Notes: generated by a model not told the origin, from the letters alone. Positions 13,410 through 19,764 are shown, counted from the stretch's first letter. The stretch: DNA of 38,542 nt from a virus (IMGVR_UViG_3300045256_000082:1-38542); one strand, 5' to 3'. Numbers and translations are program-made.

Positions 13410-13681
13410 GCCAGCATGATCCCTTCGAGGGTGTCGGGCTCGTGCACGACCTTGTGCGCCGCCTCTTTGATGTACGTGCTCGTGGCCGCTTCGGCTAAGC
13501 ACTCCAACTCATGCTTAGTTAGCGAATTGATCGGGCGCTTCACGTTGGTGCCGTTGTCCTTCAGCCACTTCACCATGGCTTGCGCGCACTTGGTGCGAGT
13601 CTCATCGCACCACATGTCGTCGCGACTCCACGGGCGCGGCGGTAGCGCGTCGTTTCTTCGGCGGCTTCGCTTCTTGGGCAT
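13397..13681 (-). CDS. Hypothetical protein, 94 residues, start inside the resolvase gene
   Basis: A basic N-terminus (PKKRSRRRND) and a helical remainder with two Cys, family unknown. The ATG at 13681 has an exact GGAGG eight bases upstream but lies 80 bases inside the resolvase gene. An ATG at 13615 would reduce the overlap to 14 bases but has a poorer ribosome site. The stop overlaps the start of the 38-residue membrane protein. Confidence 0.6.
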   Translation of the reverse strand: MPKKRSRRRNDALPPRPWSRDDMWCDETRTKCAQAMVKWLKDNGTNVKRPINSLTKHELECLAEAATSTYIKEAAHKVVHEPDTLEGIMLAWIL

Positions 13682-14135
13682 GCTGCGCGCCTCCGGCCTC
13701 GATCGTGTAGTACAGCAGTGCGATAGCATCCGCTTCGTTGTCGTCGTGAACCTCGAAGCCCATCATCGCAGCGGTGCGGATCATCGCCTCTTTGTTGGCG
13801 TTGCCCTTGCCAGTCCAATACTTCTTGATGGTTTGCACTGGCACGCCGAAGTAGGGCACGCCGTTGGCTTCGCACCACGCTTCGAGGGTGCCCATCAGCC
13901 CGCCATAGATGTGCGCTGCATCGGTGCCAAGATGGCGCCGCACCGCCTCAAAAGTCACGAGCGTGATCGGATTGGACTTGTGAAACTCGTCGAGAGACTT
14001 GCGAAACTTCAGATAACGCACACCGGCGCCTTCGTACTTCTTCGGCCTCAAGTCCCACGTGCCAGAGGCGACGGCACCCTTGGTTCCCCACGCAAACCCC
14101 GTGGCTGTCCCAAGGTCGAGAGACAGCGTTGTCAT
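13602..14135 (-). CDS. RuvC-like Holliday junction resolvase
   Basis: A 177-residue RNase H-fold nuclease. The catalytic acids are visible: Asp7 (LSLDLGTATGFAW), Glu63 (VTFEAVRRH) and the DDNEADA cluster at 131-137. Enzymes of this type cut four-way junctions and branched DNA before packaging. The C-terminal 25 residues are basic and probably disordered. It is the first gene behind a leftward promoter at 14.20-14.23 kb. Confidence 0.88.
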   Translation of the reverse strand: MTTLSLDLGTATGFAWGTKGAVASGTWDLRPKKYEGAGVRYLKFRKSLDEFHKSNPITLVTFEAVRRHLGTDAAHIYGGLMGTLEAWCEANGVPYFGVPVQTIKKYWTGKGNANKEAMIRTAAMMGFEVHDDNEADAIALLYYTIEAGGAQHAQEAKPPKKRRATAAPVESRRHVVR

Positions 14136-14198
14136 TCGCCCACCGTGTTGTTGACGTTGCCGCGGCTCTTTACGCGCGGTCCCCTCTATGTCGATCTA

Positions 14199-14243
14199 AG
14201 CCTATGGTTCCATTACACCCAGTGTCAAGTAGGTTTTGTAGGA
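14199..14243 (-). promoter_or_regulatory. Leftward promoter for the resolvase, with upstream operator
   Basis: On the minus strand TTGACA (14223-14228), 18 bases and TAGGCT (14199-14204) followed by TAGAT. Here the TGTAGG pair (14229-14243) directly abuts the upstream side of the -35 instead of lying in the spacer. The rest of the 14136-14356 gap holds a divergent promoter candidate and no gene that I can support. Confidence 0.65.
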
Positions 14244-14298
14244 CGCGCCGTCCGCACTCTTAAAATACGGATAACGGCGAAGCGCAAAATGCGCTTAT

Positions 14299-14328
14299 TT
14301 GACAAGCTTCTAGTTAATGTCGGAAAAT
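14299..14328 (+). promoter_or_regulatory. Rightward promoter for the primase-helicase
   Basis: TTGACA (14299-14304), 18 bases and GAAAAT (14323-14328), followed by TAGGTC. It stands 28 bases before the primase-helicase ATG. No TGTAGG repeat lies in its spacer; the nearest copy is at 14229-14243. Confidence 0.6.
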
Positions 14329-14356
14329 TAGGTCAATCATCCTTTCGAGGCGTTTA

Positions 14357-16285
14357 ATGACATCCGACGTCCAAAACGCGCGGCTTGATGCGGCGCTCTC
14401 ACTTGCGCGTAACGGCTTCAAAATCTTTCCTATCGAACCCAACAGCAAGGTGCCGGCAATCAAGAACTGGCAGACATTGGCCAACGATAACCCGGACTTA
14501 ATTAGTAAATGGTGGGTTGACGAATTCCCCGGCGCCAACATCGGGATCAGCACCGAAGGCTTGTGCGTTATCGACGTCGACCCACGCAACGGGGGGCAAG
14601 GATCGTGGGACGCGATCATGCTGGCGGAAGACGCACCCGATACGGCGACGCAGCAAACGCAGAGCGGCGGCGTTCACCACATCTACAAGCTACCAGATGG
14701 ATTAACCGTTCCTAACAGTCGCTCGAAGCTTGGCCCGGGCATCGATATCAAATCGGCCGGCGGCTACATCGTGGCGCCCGGCAGCGAGATCGACGGGCGG
14801 CCTTATCGATGGTTCAAAGGCTTCGAGGGCGACAAGCTCGCCATGGCGCCACAATGGCTGCTCGATCAGGCGCGAGCCCCGCGGCAGCGCACGAGCGCGA
14901 GCGGGCAGCGCGTCGCGGATGAAAGCACCGAAGCTGTGGCCATGGCCACCGACTATCTATGGAATCGCGCACCGCGCGCCGAGCAGGGCAATCGCGACAA
15001 CACGGCATTCGCCGTTGCCGCAAAGCTGTTCGATTATGGATTATCTGAAACGAGCGCATGGCAAATGTTGTGCGCGTGGAACGACGCGCGATGCGAGCCA
15101 CCGCTTGAGGATCACGACGTCGATCGCATCATTGAGAGCGCGCAGAAGAACCGGACGCGTGCAATCGGGGCGGCAAGCCCCAACGCGCCGGGCTTCGAAG
15201 CGGTCGAGATCAGGCCGCGGTCTGAAGTCCAAAATGCAAAATCAGCCCACAGTGTGACAGTGTGGGAGCACGCGCTCGCTGCCGCCGACAAGGCAATCAC
15301 GCACGCGGGCGACCCGCTCATTACGGGTGTGCTCGACAGGGGCACAATGAGCGTGTTGTACGGGGAATCGGGATCGGGCAAGACCTTCGTGGCGCTCGAC
15401 ATGGCGGCGCACATCAGCGGCGGCCAAGAGTGGAACGGGCGCAAGGCGCGACAGGGCGCGGTGCTCTATGTGGCGGCCGAAGGCGGGCGGGCGATCTACA
15501 AGCGCTTTGCCGCGATCAAGAAGAAAACGCCGGAGCTGCTGCAGCGGCTCTATGTGGTGCGCCTTGATGTTGATCTCGTGCACGATCGCAAGCACGTCAA
15601 CCTTCTGGTCGACGCCGCAAAACAGGTTGCCGCGCACGCCAGAGCTCCAGTTGAGCTGGTCGTAATAGACACGCTGTCTAGGGCGCTCGCTGGCGGCGAC
15701 GAGAACAGCCCCGTCGACATGGGGCACTTGGTCAAGTCGCTTGATGCAATCCGCAGCGCGACCGGCTCGCATGTGATGGTGATCCACCACAGCGGCAAGA
15801 ATGCCGCCCGGGGCGCCCGTGGGCACAGCCTGTTGCGCGCAGCGACCGACACGGAGATCGAGGTTAAGAAGAAGGTCATGCGCGCCACCAAGCAGCGCGA
15901 CCTTGATACCGACTTCGAGATGGCGTTCAAGCTGATACCGCTGCAGATCGGCGAGCGCGACGGGGACCGTATCACGAGCTGCACCGTCGAATGGCGAACC
16001 GTGACGGAGGCGGACGACGACCCGGCGCCGCTCTCGCCCGAACTCGTGCGCCTCAAAGGCGCGATACTGGCGGCACTGCCGCCCGGCGTCATGGAGTTTA
16101 CTTGGGCCGATCTGGTTAATAAACTGCCTGCGGAGTTCGTAGGCATCGGAAAAGCATCGGAAGCGCAGCGGAAAGCGTTCAAGCCCTGGAGGGACAAGCT
16201 CGTTTCCGGTGGTCACCTATCGGAAATGCCCGGAAAACGCTGGCTTGTGATAGCATCGGCAGCATCGGAAGACGATGAAAACTAG
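14357..16285 (+). CDS. Bifunctional primase-polymerase / RepA-like helicase
   Basis: A 642-residue replication protein. Residues 11-170 are a prim-pol domain (acidic pair in CVIDVDPRNGG at 70-80, GGVHHIY at 104-110, GIDIKSAGGYIVAPGS at 128-143). Residues about 190-265 form a helical primase C-terminal region. Residues 300-520 are a RecA-type ATPase with Walker A GESGSGKT (336-343), Walker B LVVIDTL (434-440) and HHSGK (477-481). It should make primers and unwind DNA for the family A polymerase. The linker carries GFEAVEI (279-285), shared with the nuclease and the ssDNA-binding protein. A helical C-terminal domain of about 90 residues follows the ATPase. Confidence 0.92.
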   Translation: MTSDVQNARLDAALSLARNGFKIFPIEPNSKVPAIKNWQTLANDNPDLISKWWVDEFPGANIGISTEGLCVIDVDPRNGGQGSWDAIMLAEDAPDTATQQTQSGGVHHIYKLPDGLTVPNSRSKLGPGIDIKSAGGYIVAPGSEIDGRPYRWFKGFEGDKLAMAPQWLLDQARAPRQRTSASGQRVADESTEAVAMATDYLWNRAPRAEQGNRDNTAFAVAAKLFDYGLSETSAWQMLCAWNDARCEPPLEDHDVDRIIESAQKNRTRAIGAASPNAPGFEAVEIRPRSEVQNAKSAHSVTVWEHALAAADKAITHAGDPLITGVLDRGTMSVLYGESGSGKTFVALDMAAHISGGQEWNGRKARQGAVLYVAAEGGRAIYKRFAAIKKKTPELLQRLYVVRLDVDLVHDRKHVNLLVDAAKQVAAHARAPVELVVIDTLSRALAGGDENSPVDMGHLVKSLDAIRSATGSHVMVIHHSGKNAARGARGHSLLRAATDTEIEVKKKVMRATKQRDLDTDFEMAFKLIPLQIGERDGDRITSCTVEWRTVTEADDDPAPLSPELVRLKGAILAALPPGVMEFTWADLVNKLPAEFVGIGKASEAQRKAFKPWRDKLVSGGHLSEMPGKRWLVIASAASEDDEN

Positions 16286-16305
16286 GGTGCGGCAACCCAT
16301 CGGAC

Positions 16306-16332
16306 ACCGGAGAGACCCTATAGGTCTCCGGT
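16306..16332 (+). other. Stem-loop downstream of the primase-helicase
   Basis: ACCGGAGAGACC pairs with GGTCTCCGGT around a CTATA loop, with a two-base bulge. No T-run follows. It lies in the 123-base gap before the winged-helix gene and may stabilise or process the mRNA. Confidence 0.4.
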
Positions 16333-16408
16333 CGTCCGGTGCCGGGTCGAGCGGAAGCGGAACCGTTTCGGTTTCTGAATTTGCAAAACTCGCCATCAGT
16401 TTTTAACC

Positions 16409-16876
16409 ATGCCCCGGCTCACCCCCCGCGCCTCCACATTCTTGGACGACGTACTGAAGTGGGCCGCGGGTGCGCCGCTGCGGCGGGAACACAGTCTCGA
16501 GACTCGGGCCAAGATGTCTCGCGCGCATATCCTCCGGCGACAGAGTGCCGCGCGGCGTGCGGAGTGGATAGCGGCAAAGAAGGCGTGGCGCCGTCGAATA
16601 GCCCCGCCGCTAGGTGAGCGTATGATTGACAAGATATGCGCGACCTGGCTGCAGAGTGGCCACGCCTGGCACACGTCGGGAGACGTCGTTAACCTCACGG
16701 GGTTGGATGGCCGCTTGGCGCGCAACACGCTTGCCGCGATGGTTCGCAACGGGTTTGCAGAGCGGCGCCGCATTCCGGGCTTCAAGCCCGCACGCTTCAC
16801 AAAGGAGCCGCGGTATCTGTACCGATTGACCGATCGAGGCCGTGCGCTAGGGGATCTGATTAGGCGCTTGAAATGA
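16409..16876 (+). CDS. Winged-helix protein with NUMOD3-like N-terminal motif
   Basis: A 155-residue basic protein. Residues 26-42 (RREHSLETRAKMSRAHI) resemble NUMOD3, a DNA-binding motif best known from homing endonucleases. Residues about 70-150 form a winged helix (SGDVVNLTGLDGRLARNTLA, NGFAERRRI, YLYRLTDRGRALGDLIRRL). No nuclease domain is visible. It is the only clear helix-turn-helix regulator candidate in the window apart from the TerS and phosphoesterase N-termini, so it might bind the TGTAGG sites; that is inference. The ribosome site is weak. It ends at a terminator. Confidence 0.7.
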   Translation: MPRLTPRASTFLDDVLKWAAGAPLRREHSLETRAKMSRAHILRRQSAARRAEWIAAKKAWRRRIAPPLGERMIDKICATWLQSGHAWHTSGDVVNLTGLDGRLARNTLAAMVRNGFAERRRIPGFKPARFTKEPRYLYRLTDRGRALGDLIRRLK

Positions 16877-16905
16877 AAAAGCCCCACGGGGTTGCCGTGG
16901 GGCTT
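16876..16905. terminator. Convergent intrinsic terminator
   Basis: An 11-bp stem AAGCCCCACGG/CCGTGGGGCTT (16879-16905) with a 5-base loop. On the minus strand it is followed by TTTTTC, a standard intrinsic terminator for the small-gene array. On the plus strand the tail is TTATCGGTCATTTT, weaker. It separates the primase operon from the convergent array. Confidence 0.85.
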
Positions 16906-16910
16906 ATCGG

Positions 16911-17099
16911 TCATTTTGGGGACACTGGTAAATGGCTTTGTTCGCCGCGGTCATTATCCCAAACTTGGATGTGAGCCGCGTCGTCTTCCATGCTGTTCGC
17001 AACATCGCAAGCCGCGCGGGCTAGTGCTTCCACCATGTGCGCCACGGTTTCCGGGGTGCTGGCTGAAACCTCAACATAGAGCGCATGTGTGATTGTCAT
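16911..17099 (-). CDS. Small array protein, 62 residues
   Basis: The last gene of the leftward small-gene array. The protein has a beta-alpha N-terminus (TITHALYVEVSASTPETVAH, then MVEALARAACDVANSM) and an acidic second half. No family is recognised. The start has GGAGGA within the shared leader repeat. A terminator follows six bases after the stop. Confidence 0.65.
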   Translation of the reverse strand: MTITHALYVEVSASTPETVAHMVEALARAACDVANSMEDDAAHIQVWDNDRGEQSHLPVSPK

Positions 17100-17102
17100 A
17101 GT

Positions 17103-17173
17103 TCCTCCGCTATCCCCGCAACGTGTGTCGCGGCTACTGCAGCGCCTTGCGGCGCTGCAGAGTGTCGCGTCAC
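17103..17173 (-). repeat. Start-associated leader repeat, unit 1
   Basis: The repeated leader of the small-gene array in mRNA sense: the stop TGA within TGACGCGACA, a 10-bp hairpin (17137-17160, CTGCAGCGCC-GCAA-GGCGCTGCAG), a second small stem CCGC/GCGG, then GCGGGGATAGCGGAGGA before the start codon. The loop is a GNRA tetraloop on the mRNA strand. Two stem pairs differ from the other units and remain paired. Confidence 0.85.
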
Positions 17174-17256
17174 TTAGGCCAGTAGAGCACTAGCAGGTAG
17201 ATGATAAACCCTACCGACAGGAAGTAGCCGCCAAGCGCTTTCGCTACATGAATCAT
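17170..17256 (-). CDS. 28-residue membrane peptide
   Basis: A frame of 28 residues: a short basic start (MIHVAKAL) and one hydrophobic segment (YFLSVGFIIYLLVLYW) ending PK. It begins seven bases after the stop of the 66-residue gene, without its own leader repeat, so translation is probably coupled. Its TGA stop is the first codon of leader unit 1, the same position used by the other array genes, which supports it as a real gene. A host-membrane-directed role would fit. Confidence 0.55.
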   Translation of the reverse strand: MIHVAKALGGYFLSVGFIIYLLVLYWPK

Positions 17257-17262
17257 GCGGCG

Positions 17263-17463
17263 TTAGCGCTTTGCGATCTGTTCGACATAGGCGCGGATGG
17301 CAGTCCCTAGCTGCTCGTCATTGTCCCCTGCGGCGATTCGCTGGTGGCCGAATGTGAACACTTTCGGGATATCCAACACGCTGATTTGCATGCCTTTGCA
17401 CGTAGCGTTGTAGGCACGGTCAATCCGCGTGTCAGCTGCCTTCTGTGCTTTCGTCTTTCTCAT
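17263..17463 (-). CDS. Small array protein, 66 residues
   Basis: A basic protein of unknown family: an Arg/Lys-rich N-terminus (RKTKAQKAADTRIDRAYNAT), a beta-like middle and a helical C-terminus (GTAIRAYVEQIAKR). The start has GGAGGA within leader unit 2. It is followed at once by the 28-residue membrane peptide. Confidence 0.65.
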   Translation of the reverse strand: MRKTKAQKAADTRIDRAYNATCKGMQISVLDIPKVFTFGHQRIAAGDNDEQLGTAIRAYVEQIAKR

Positions 17464-17469
17464 AGGCTA

Positions 17470-17537
17470 GTCCTCCGGTTCCCCGCGATGTGTCGCGGCT
17501 ACTGCAGCGGCCGGAGCCGCTGCAGAGTGTCGCGTCA
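17470..17537 (-). repeat. Start-associated leader repeat, unit 2
   Basis: Same organisation as unit 1. The hairpin at 17502-17525 has stem CTGCAGCGGC/GCCGCTGCAG and loop UCCG on the mRNA strand closed by C-G, a UNCG tetraloop. The second stem is longer here (CCGCGA/TCGCGG). The stop codon of the 95-residue gene is the first codon of the unit. Confidence 0.85.
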
Positions 17538-17822
17538 CTTGTGACCGATAGTCCGTCTCGGGAACGGGTGCTTGCTCTCTGGCGTGCGAACTTTCATTCG
17601 ATTGCCGCCACCATAGGAAAGCGACCACCCATCCGCCTCTAGCTTAGTCAGCAGCATGAGGCGGAATTGTCGGATATCGTCAACGATAGCGCCTTGCACC
17701 ACGTGTTCATTGATTTCCGTATCAAGTGTGGTCATCAATCGGCCCAGTCGAGAGCACACGGCGCGATCTGTGCTTGACAGTCCCGTATTCCAGGGCACGC
17801 AATAGCGCGTGGTCTTTGGCAT
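17535..17822 (-). CDS. Small array protein, 95 residues
   Basis: A protein of unknown family with a long helical middle (DDIRQFRLMLLTKLEADGW) and a basic C-terminus (NRMKVRTPESKHPFPRR). The ATG has GGAGGA six bases upstream in leader unit 3. The stop lies at the first codon of leader unit 2. Array position suggests an early, host-directed role; there is no direct evidence. Confidence 0.65.
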   Translation of the reverse strand: MPKTTRYCVPWNTGLSSTDRAVCSRLGRLMTTLDTEINEHVVQGAIVDDIRQFRLMLLTKLEADGWSLSYGGGNRMKVRTPESKHPFPRRTIGHK

Positions 17823-17826
17823 GGTA

Positions 17827-17895
17827 GTTCCTCCGTTATCCCCGCATTGGCGCGGCTACTGCAGCGGCTCGCGCCGCTGCAGTGTGTCGCGTCAA
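17827..17895 (-). repeat. Start-associated leader repeat, unit 3
   Basis: The hairpin at 17859-17882 has a perfect 10-bp stem with loop GCGA on the mRNA strand, a GNRA tetraloop. A second stem CCGC/GCGG has a six-base loop. GGGGATAACGGAGGA leads to the start codon. Nearly identical to unit 4. Confidence 0.85.
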
Positions 17896-18128
17896 TTGGA
17901 AGTGTCGCCGAGCTTTCGCGCGTCACTAACGAGCGTTAGCAAGGCGGGGCCGTCAAAGTCGTGGGTATCAAGCCGCTTGCCGGATTCGTCGTATGCTTCC
18001 AAGTCAACCAAATCGCCGTTGCTGGCGAATTCAGCGGACAGAGAATGCAAGTCGTCTGGCAAGCCGTGGCACGGCCACGATCGCTTGAACGCGTCGATTG
18101 CGTCACATCGCAACGTGTACCAAGTCAT
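17892..18128 (-). CDS. Small array protein, 78 residues
   Basis: An acidic protein of unknown family (LHSLSAEFASNGDLVDLEAY, DTHDFDGPALLTLVSDARKL) with two Cys near the N-terminus. The acidic character is common among phage proteins that mimic DNA or inhibit host enzymes, but this alone proves nothing. The start follows GGAGGA in leader unit 4. Confidence 0.65.
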   Translation of the reverse strand: MTWYTLRCDAIDAFKRSWPCHGLPDDLHSLSAEFASNGDLVDLEAYDESGKRLDTHDFDGPALLTLVSDARKLGDTSN

Positions 18129-18130
18129 CA

Positions 18131-18199
18131 GTCCTCCGTTATCCCCGCATTGGCGCGGCTACTGCAGCGGCTCGCTTGCCGCTGCAGTGTGTCGCGTCA
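18131..18199 (-). repeat. Start-associated leader repeat, unit 4
   Basis: The hairpin at 18162-18187 has the same 10-bp stem as unit 3 and a six-base loop AAGCGA on the mRNA strand. The second stem and GGGGATAACGGAGGA are conserved. The first codon is the TGA stop of the upstream 119-residue gene. Confidence 0.85.
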
Positions 18200-18556
18200 G
18201 TGCTCCGTCTCGCTTGGCGAGTCGTCATCACTTGGAGGAAATTGGCGCGCGTCGTCCAAAGCCTGTTGATAGGTTTCGAACGGGCCAATAGGCTCGCTAT
18301 TGGGCAAGCAGCCCGGAAAGCAAAACCAATAGAAGTAGCCGCCCTGTATGCTCTCCGCCTCAATCATGGCATCGAACATTTTCTCAAGCACTCCCCGATT
18401 CATGGATGCTAAGCGGTACTCGTGCTTTTTCATCCACTCACGAATCAAGTCCTCATCCCGTTCGGCTACTTCTCGCGCCGAGAGTTGAAAGACTTCGATA
18501 TCGGGCAACGCGTGCGGGTCGCTCGCGCGTTTAGGGTCGCTGTATTCTTGGCCCAT
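18197..18556 (-). CDS. Small array protein, 119 residues
   Basis: An acidic protein of unknown family: a charged helical N-terminal half (REVAERDEDLIREWMKKHEY), an aromatic stretch with two Cys (GGYFYWFCFPGC) and an acidic tail (FPPSDDDSPSETEH). I start at the ATG at 18556, which follows GGAGGA in leader unit 5; a longer frame upstream only reads through the repeat. It is the largest gene of the array. Confidence 0.65.
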   Translation of the reverse strand: MGQEYSDPKRASDPHALPDIEVFQLSAREVAERDEDLIREWMKKHEYRLASMNRGVLEKMFDAMIEAESIQGGYFYWFCFPGCLPNSEPIGPFETYQQALDDARQFPPSDDDSPSETEH

Positions 18557-18566
18557 AGTGTCGTAT

Positions 18567-18633
18567 CCTCCGGTTCCCCGCGATGTGTCGCGGCTACTGC
18601 AGCGGCCGGAGCCGCTGCAGGGTGTCGCGTCAC
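18567..18633 (-). repeat. Start-associated leader repeat, unit 5
   Basis: The hairpin at 18597-18620 has the 10-bp stem with UCCG loop (UNCG type) on the mRNA strand, like unit 2, and the longer second stem CCGCGA/TCGCGG. TGACGCGACA is present at its beginning, but no convincing gene ends there, suggesting that a module was lost in front of it. Confidence 0.8.
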
Positions 18634-18641
18634 TGAGGTGC

Positions 18642-18689
18642 GGATGGCGCGGCAAGGGACTTGTTCACAGCGGCCCCGCCGCGCCATCC
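18642..18689. repeat. 12-bp inverted repeat between array modules
   Basis: GGATGGCGCGGC and GCCGCGCCATCC are perfect 12-bp arms around a 24-base loop, between leader unit 5 and the 63-residue gene. No T-run follows on either strand. The position is where a small gene would be expected in the array. Confidence 0.5.
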
Positions 18690-18699
18690 CGAGACGCCT

Positions 18700-18891
18700 T
18701 TACGCGTCCCGCCAGCACTCAACTAAAATCGAGTGCTGAACCTCTGGAGACAGCTCAACCCATGGCCTATCGCCCACCGCGTCGAATGCGGGATCAACCG
18801 CACCCTCGACGCGACACGCTTCGCACTGCTCAAAGCCAGAGCAAGCGCAGAGCTTGGCGAGATCAGCACAATGGAAAGCTTTCTTTGGCAT
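18700..18891 (-). CDS. Small Cys-rich array protein, 63 residues
   Basis: The first gene of the array. Four Cys in the first half (HCADLAKLCACSG, QCEACRVEG) probably bind a metal. The second half is acidic (VELSPEVQHSILVECW). The ATG at 18891 follows GGAGGA in the divergent leader unit 6; longer upstream extensions read through the leader. The family is unknown. Confidence 0.65.
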   Translation of the reverse strand: MPKKAFHCADLAKLCACSGFEQCEACRVEGAVDPAFDAVGDRPWVELSPEVQHSILVECWRDA

Positions 18892-18900
18892 GGTGTTAGT

Positions 18901-18960
18901 TCCTCCGTTGTCCGCATTTCCGCGGCTAAAGCGGCGCGAGTTGTGCGCCGCTCTGTGTCG
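18901..18960 (-). repeat. Start-associated leader repeat, unit 6 (divergent)
   Basis: The most divergent unit: 8-bp stem AGCGGCGC/GCGCCGCT (18930-18952) with a seven-base loop, second stem CCGC/GCGG, then GGACAACGGAGGA. The CTGCAG part of the stem is lost, but pairing is kept by other bases. It is the first leader after the array promoter region. Confidence 0.75.
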
Positions 18961-19018
18961 TGGAAACGAACAGAGGGTTTCGATCCGATTCACAATGTCA
19001 AACAGCGGCAGTGGCGCG

Positions 19019-19073
19019 ACATTGCGCCCTGCTTGTAGGTCGTGTCAAGCAGATTTGTCCTCTATTTCCTACA
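19019..19073 (-). promoter_or_regulatory. Leftward promoter and operator region of the small-gene array
   Basis: On the minus strand TGTAGGAAATAGAGGA (19058-19073), TTGACA (19043-19048) overlapped at its end by CCTACAA (19033-19039), and a weak CAATGT 18 bases downstream (19019-19024). The order differs from the other promoters because the first repeat lies upstream of -35. The site is also just upstream of the divergent terminase gene, so one protein could control both. Confidence 0.55.
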
Positions 19074-19102
19074 ACGTTGTTTTGCTGCTACAATTGGGCG
19101 CC

Positions 19103-19588
19103 ATGAAACTCCCCGAGATCGCGCTAACAGATAGCGAGCGCGCCTTCGCGCTCGAATATGTGCAGACAAGCAGTGTGCCCGCCGCGGCTCTTAAGGCCGG
19201 CATAGGTGAAAAAGCGGCTTATGGGCTGCTACATCGGCCGCGCGTAGTCGCCGCAATCTTGGTCGAGACGCGGCGCCAATTGGCCTTGGCCGCGCCCATG
19301 GGACTGCGCGTCTTGAAGACGCTTGCCGAAACTGCCGCGGATGAGAAGGTAAAAAGGGATTGCGCCACGCGTATCCTGGACAGAGCGGGTATGGTGGCGC
19401 CACGTGCTACAGCGGCCGATGATCCGGGCCAAAAACAGCTGCACGAAATGACCATCGACGAATTGCACAAACTAGCCGCTCAACTCGAAAATGTGCTGGC
19501 GGAACGAGCTAAGCCTGTACCGTTTGCGCGTGTCGACCGGGCCGGAAGCGCCTATCCTATTGATCTATCGGATGAAATGCAGCCTTAG
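19103..19588 (+). CDS. terS: Terminase small subunit candidate
   Basis: A 161-residue protein. Residues 8-50 (ALTDSERAFALEYVQTSS, AALKAGIGEKAAYGLL) have the helix-turn-helix pattern of terminase small subunits, which bind phage DNA and load the large subunit. A helical middle (RVLKTLAETAADEKVKRDCA) and a C-terminal helical segment (DELHKLAAQLENVLAERA) follow. I start at the ATG at 19103; the frame upstream lies in the operator region. It is separated from the large subunit by about 5 kb of tail genes. Confidence 0.75.
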   Translation: MKLPEIALTDSERAFALEYVQTSSVPAAALKAGIGEKAAYGLLHRPRVVAAILVETRRQLALAAPMGLRVLKTLAETAADEKVKRDCATRILDRAGMVAPRATAADDPGQKQLHEMTIDELHKLAAQLENVLAERAKPVPFARVDRAGSAYPIDLSDEMQP

Positions 19589-19711
19589 TAAGGCGGGATA
19601 TCAGCATATCACCCACCCCCATACCCCCCGACCCCCGGGGGGAGGGTCGCCGGGCCGGAGTCCAAACGTCGCAACCCGCCGGCGCAAATTTTTCGTTTTT
19701 CAAAATCCTCT

Positions 19712-19725
19712 TGTAGGAAATAGAG
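19712..19725 (+). promoter_or_regulatory. TGTAGG-type element before the 83-residue gene
   Basis: TGTAGGAAATAGAG at 19712-19725 followed by TACGGAGG, in the 176-base gap after the small terminase. No TTGAC box stands at the usual distance. The gap also holds a short GC-rich inverted repeat (CGACCC/GGGTCG near 19630-19650) without a T-run. Confidence 0.4.
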
Positions 19726-19764
19726 TACGGAGGTACATACTGTGGTTAATGCAAGGAGGGCGGA

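Noticed and set aside
13416-14357. 313-residue rightward frame opposite the resolvase
   Set aside because: The resolvase on the minus strand has all catalytic acids; the antisense frame runs through the divergent promoter region.
15242-16216. 324-residue minus-strand frame opposite the primase-helicase
   Set aside because: It is antisense to the ATPase domain with intact Walker motifs; no ribosome site or domain.
16911-18960. CRISPR array in the regularly spaced repeats
   Set aside because: The units are 60-70 bases, spaced by coding sequences of different lengths, and each ends in a ribosome site before a start codon; there are no spacers or cas genes.
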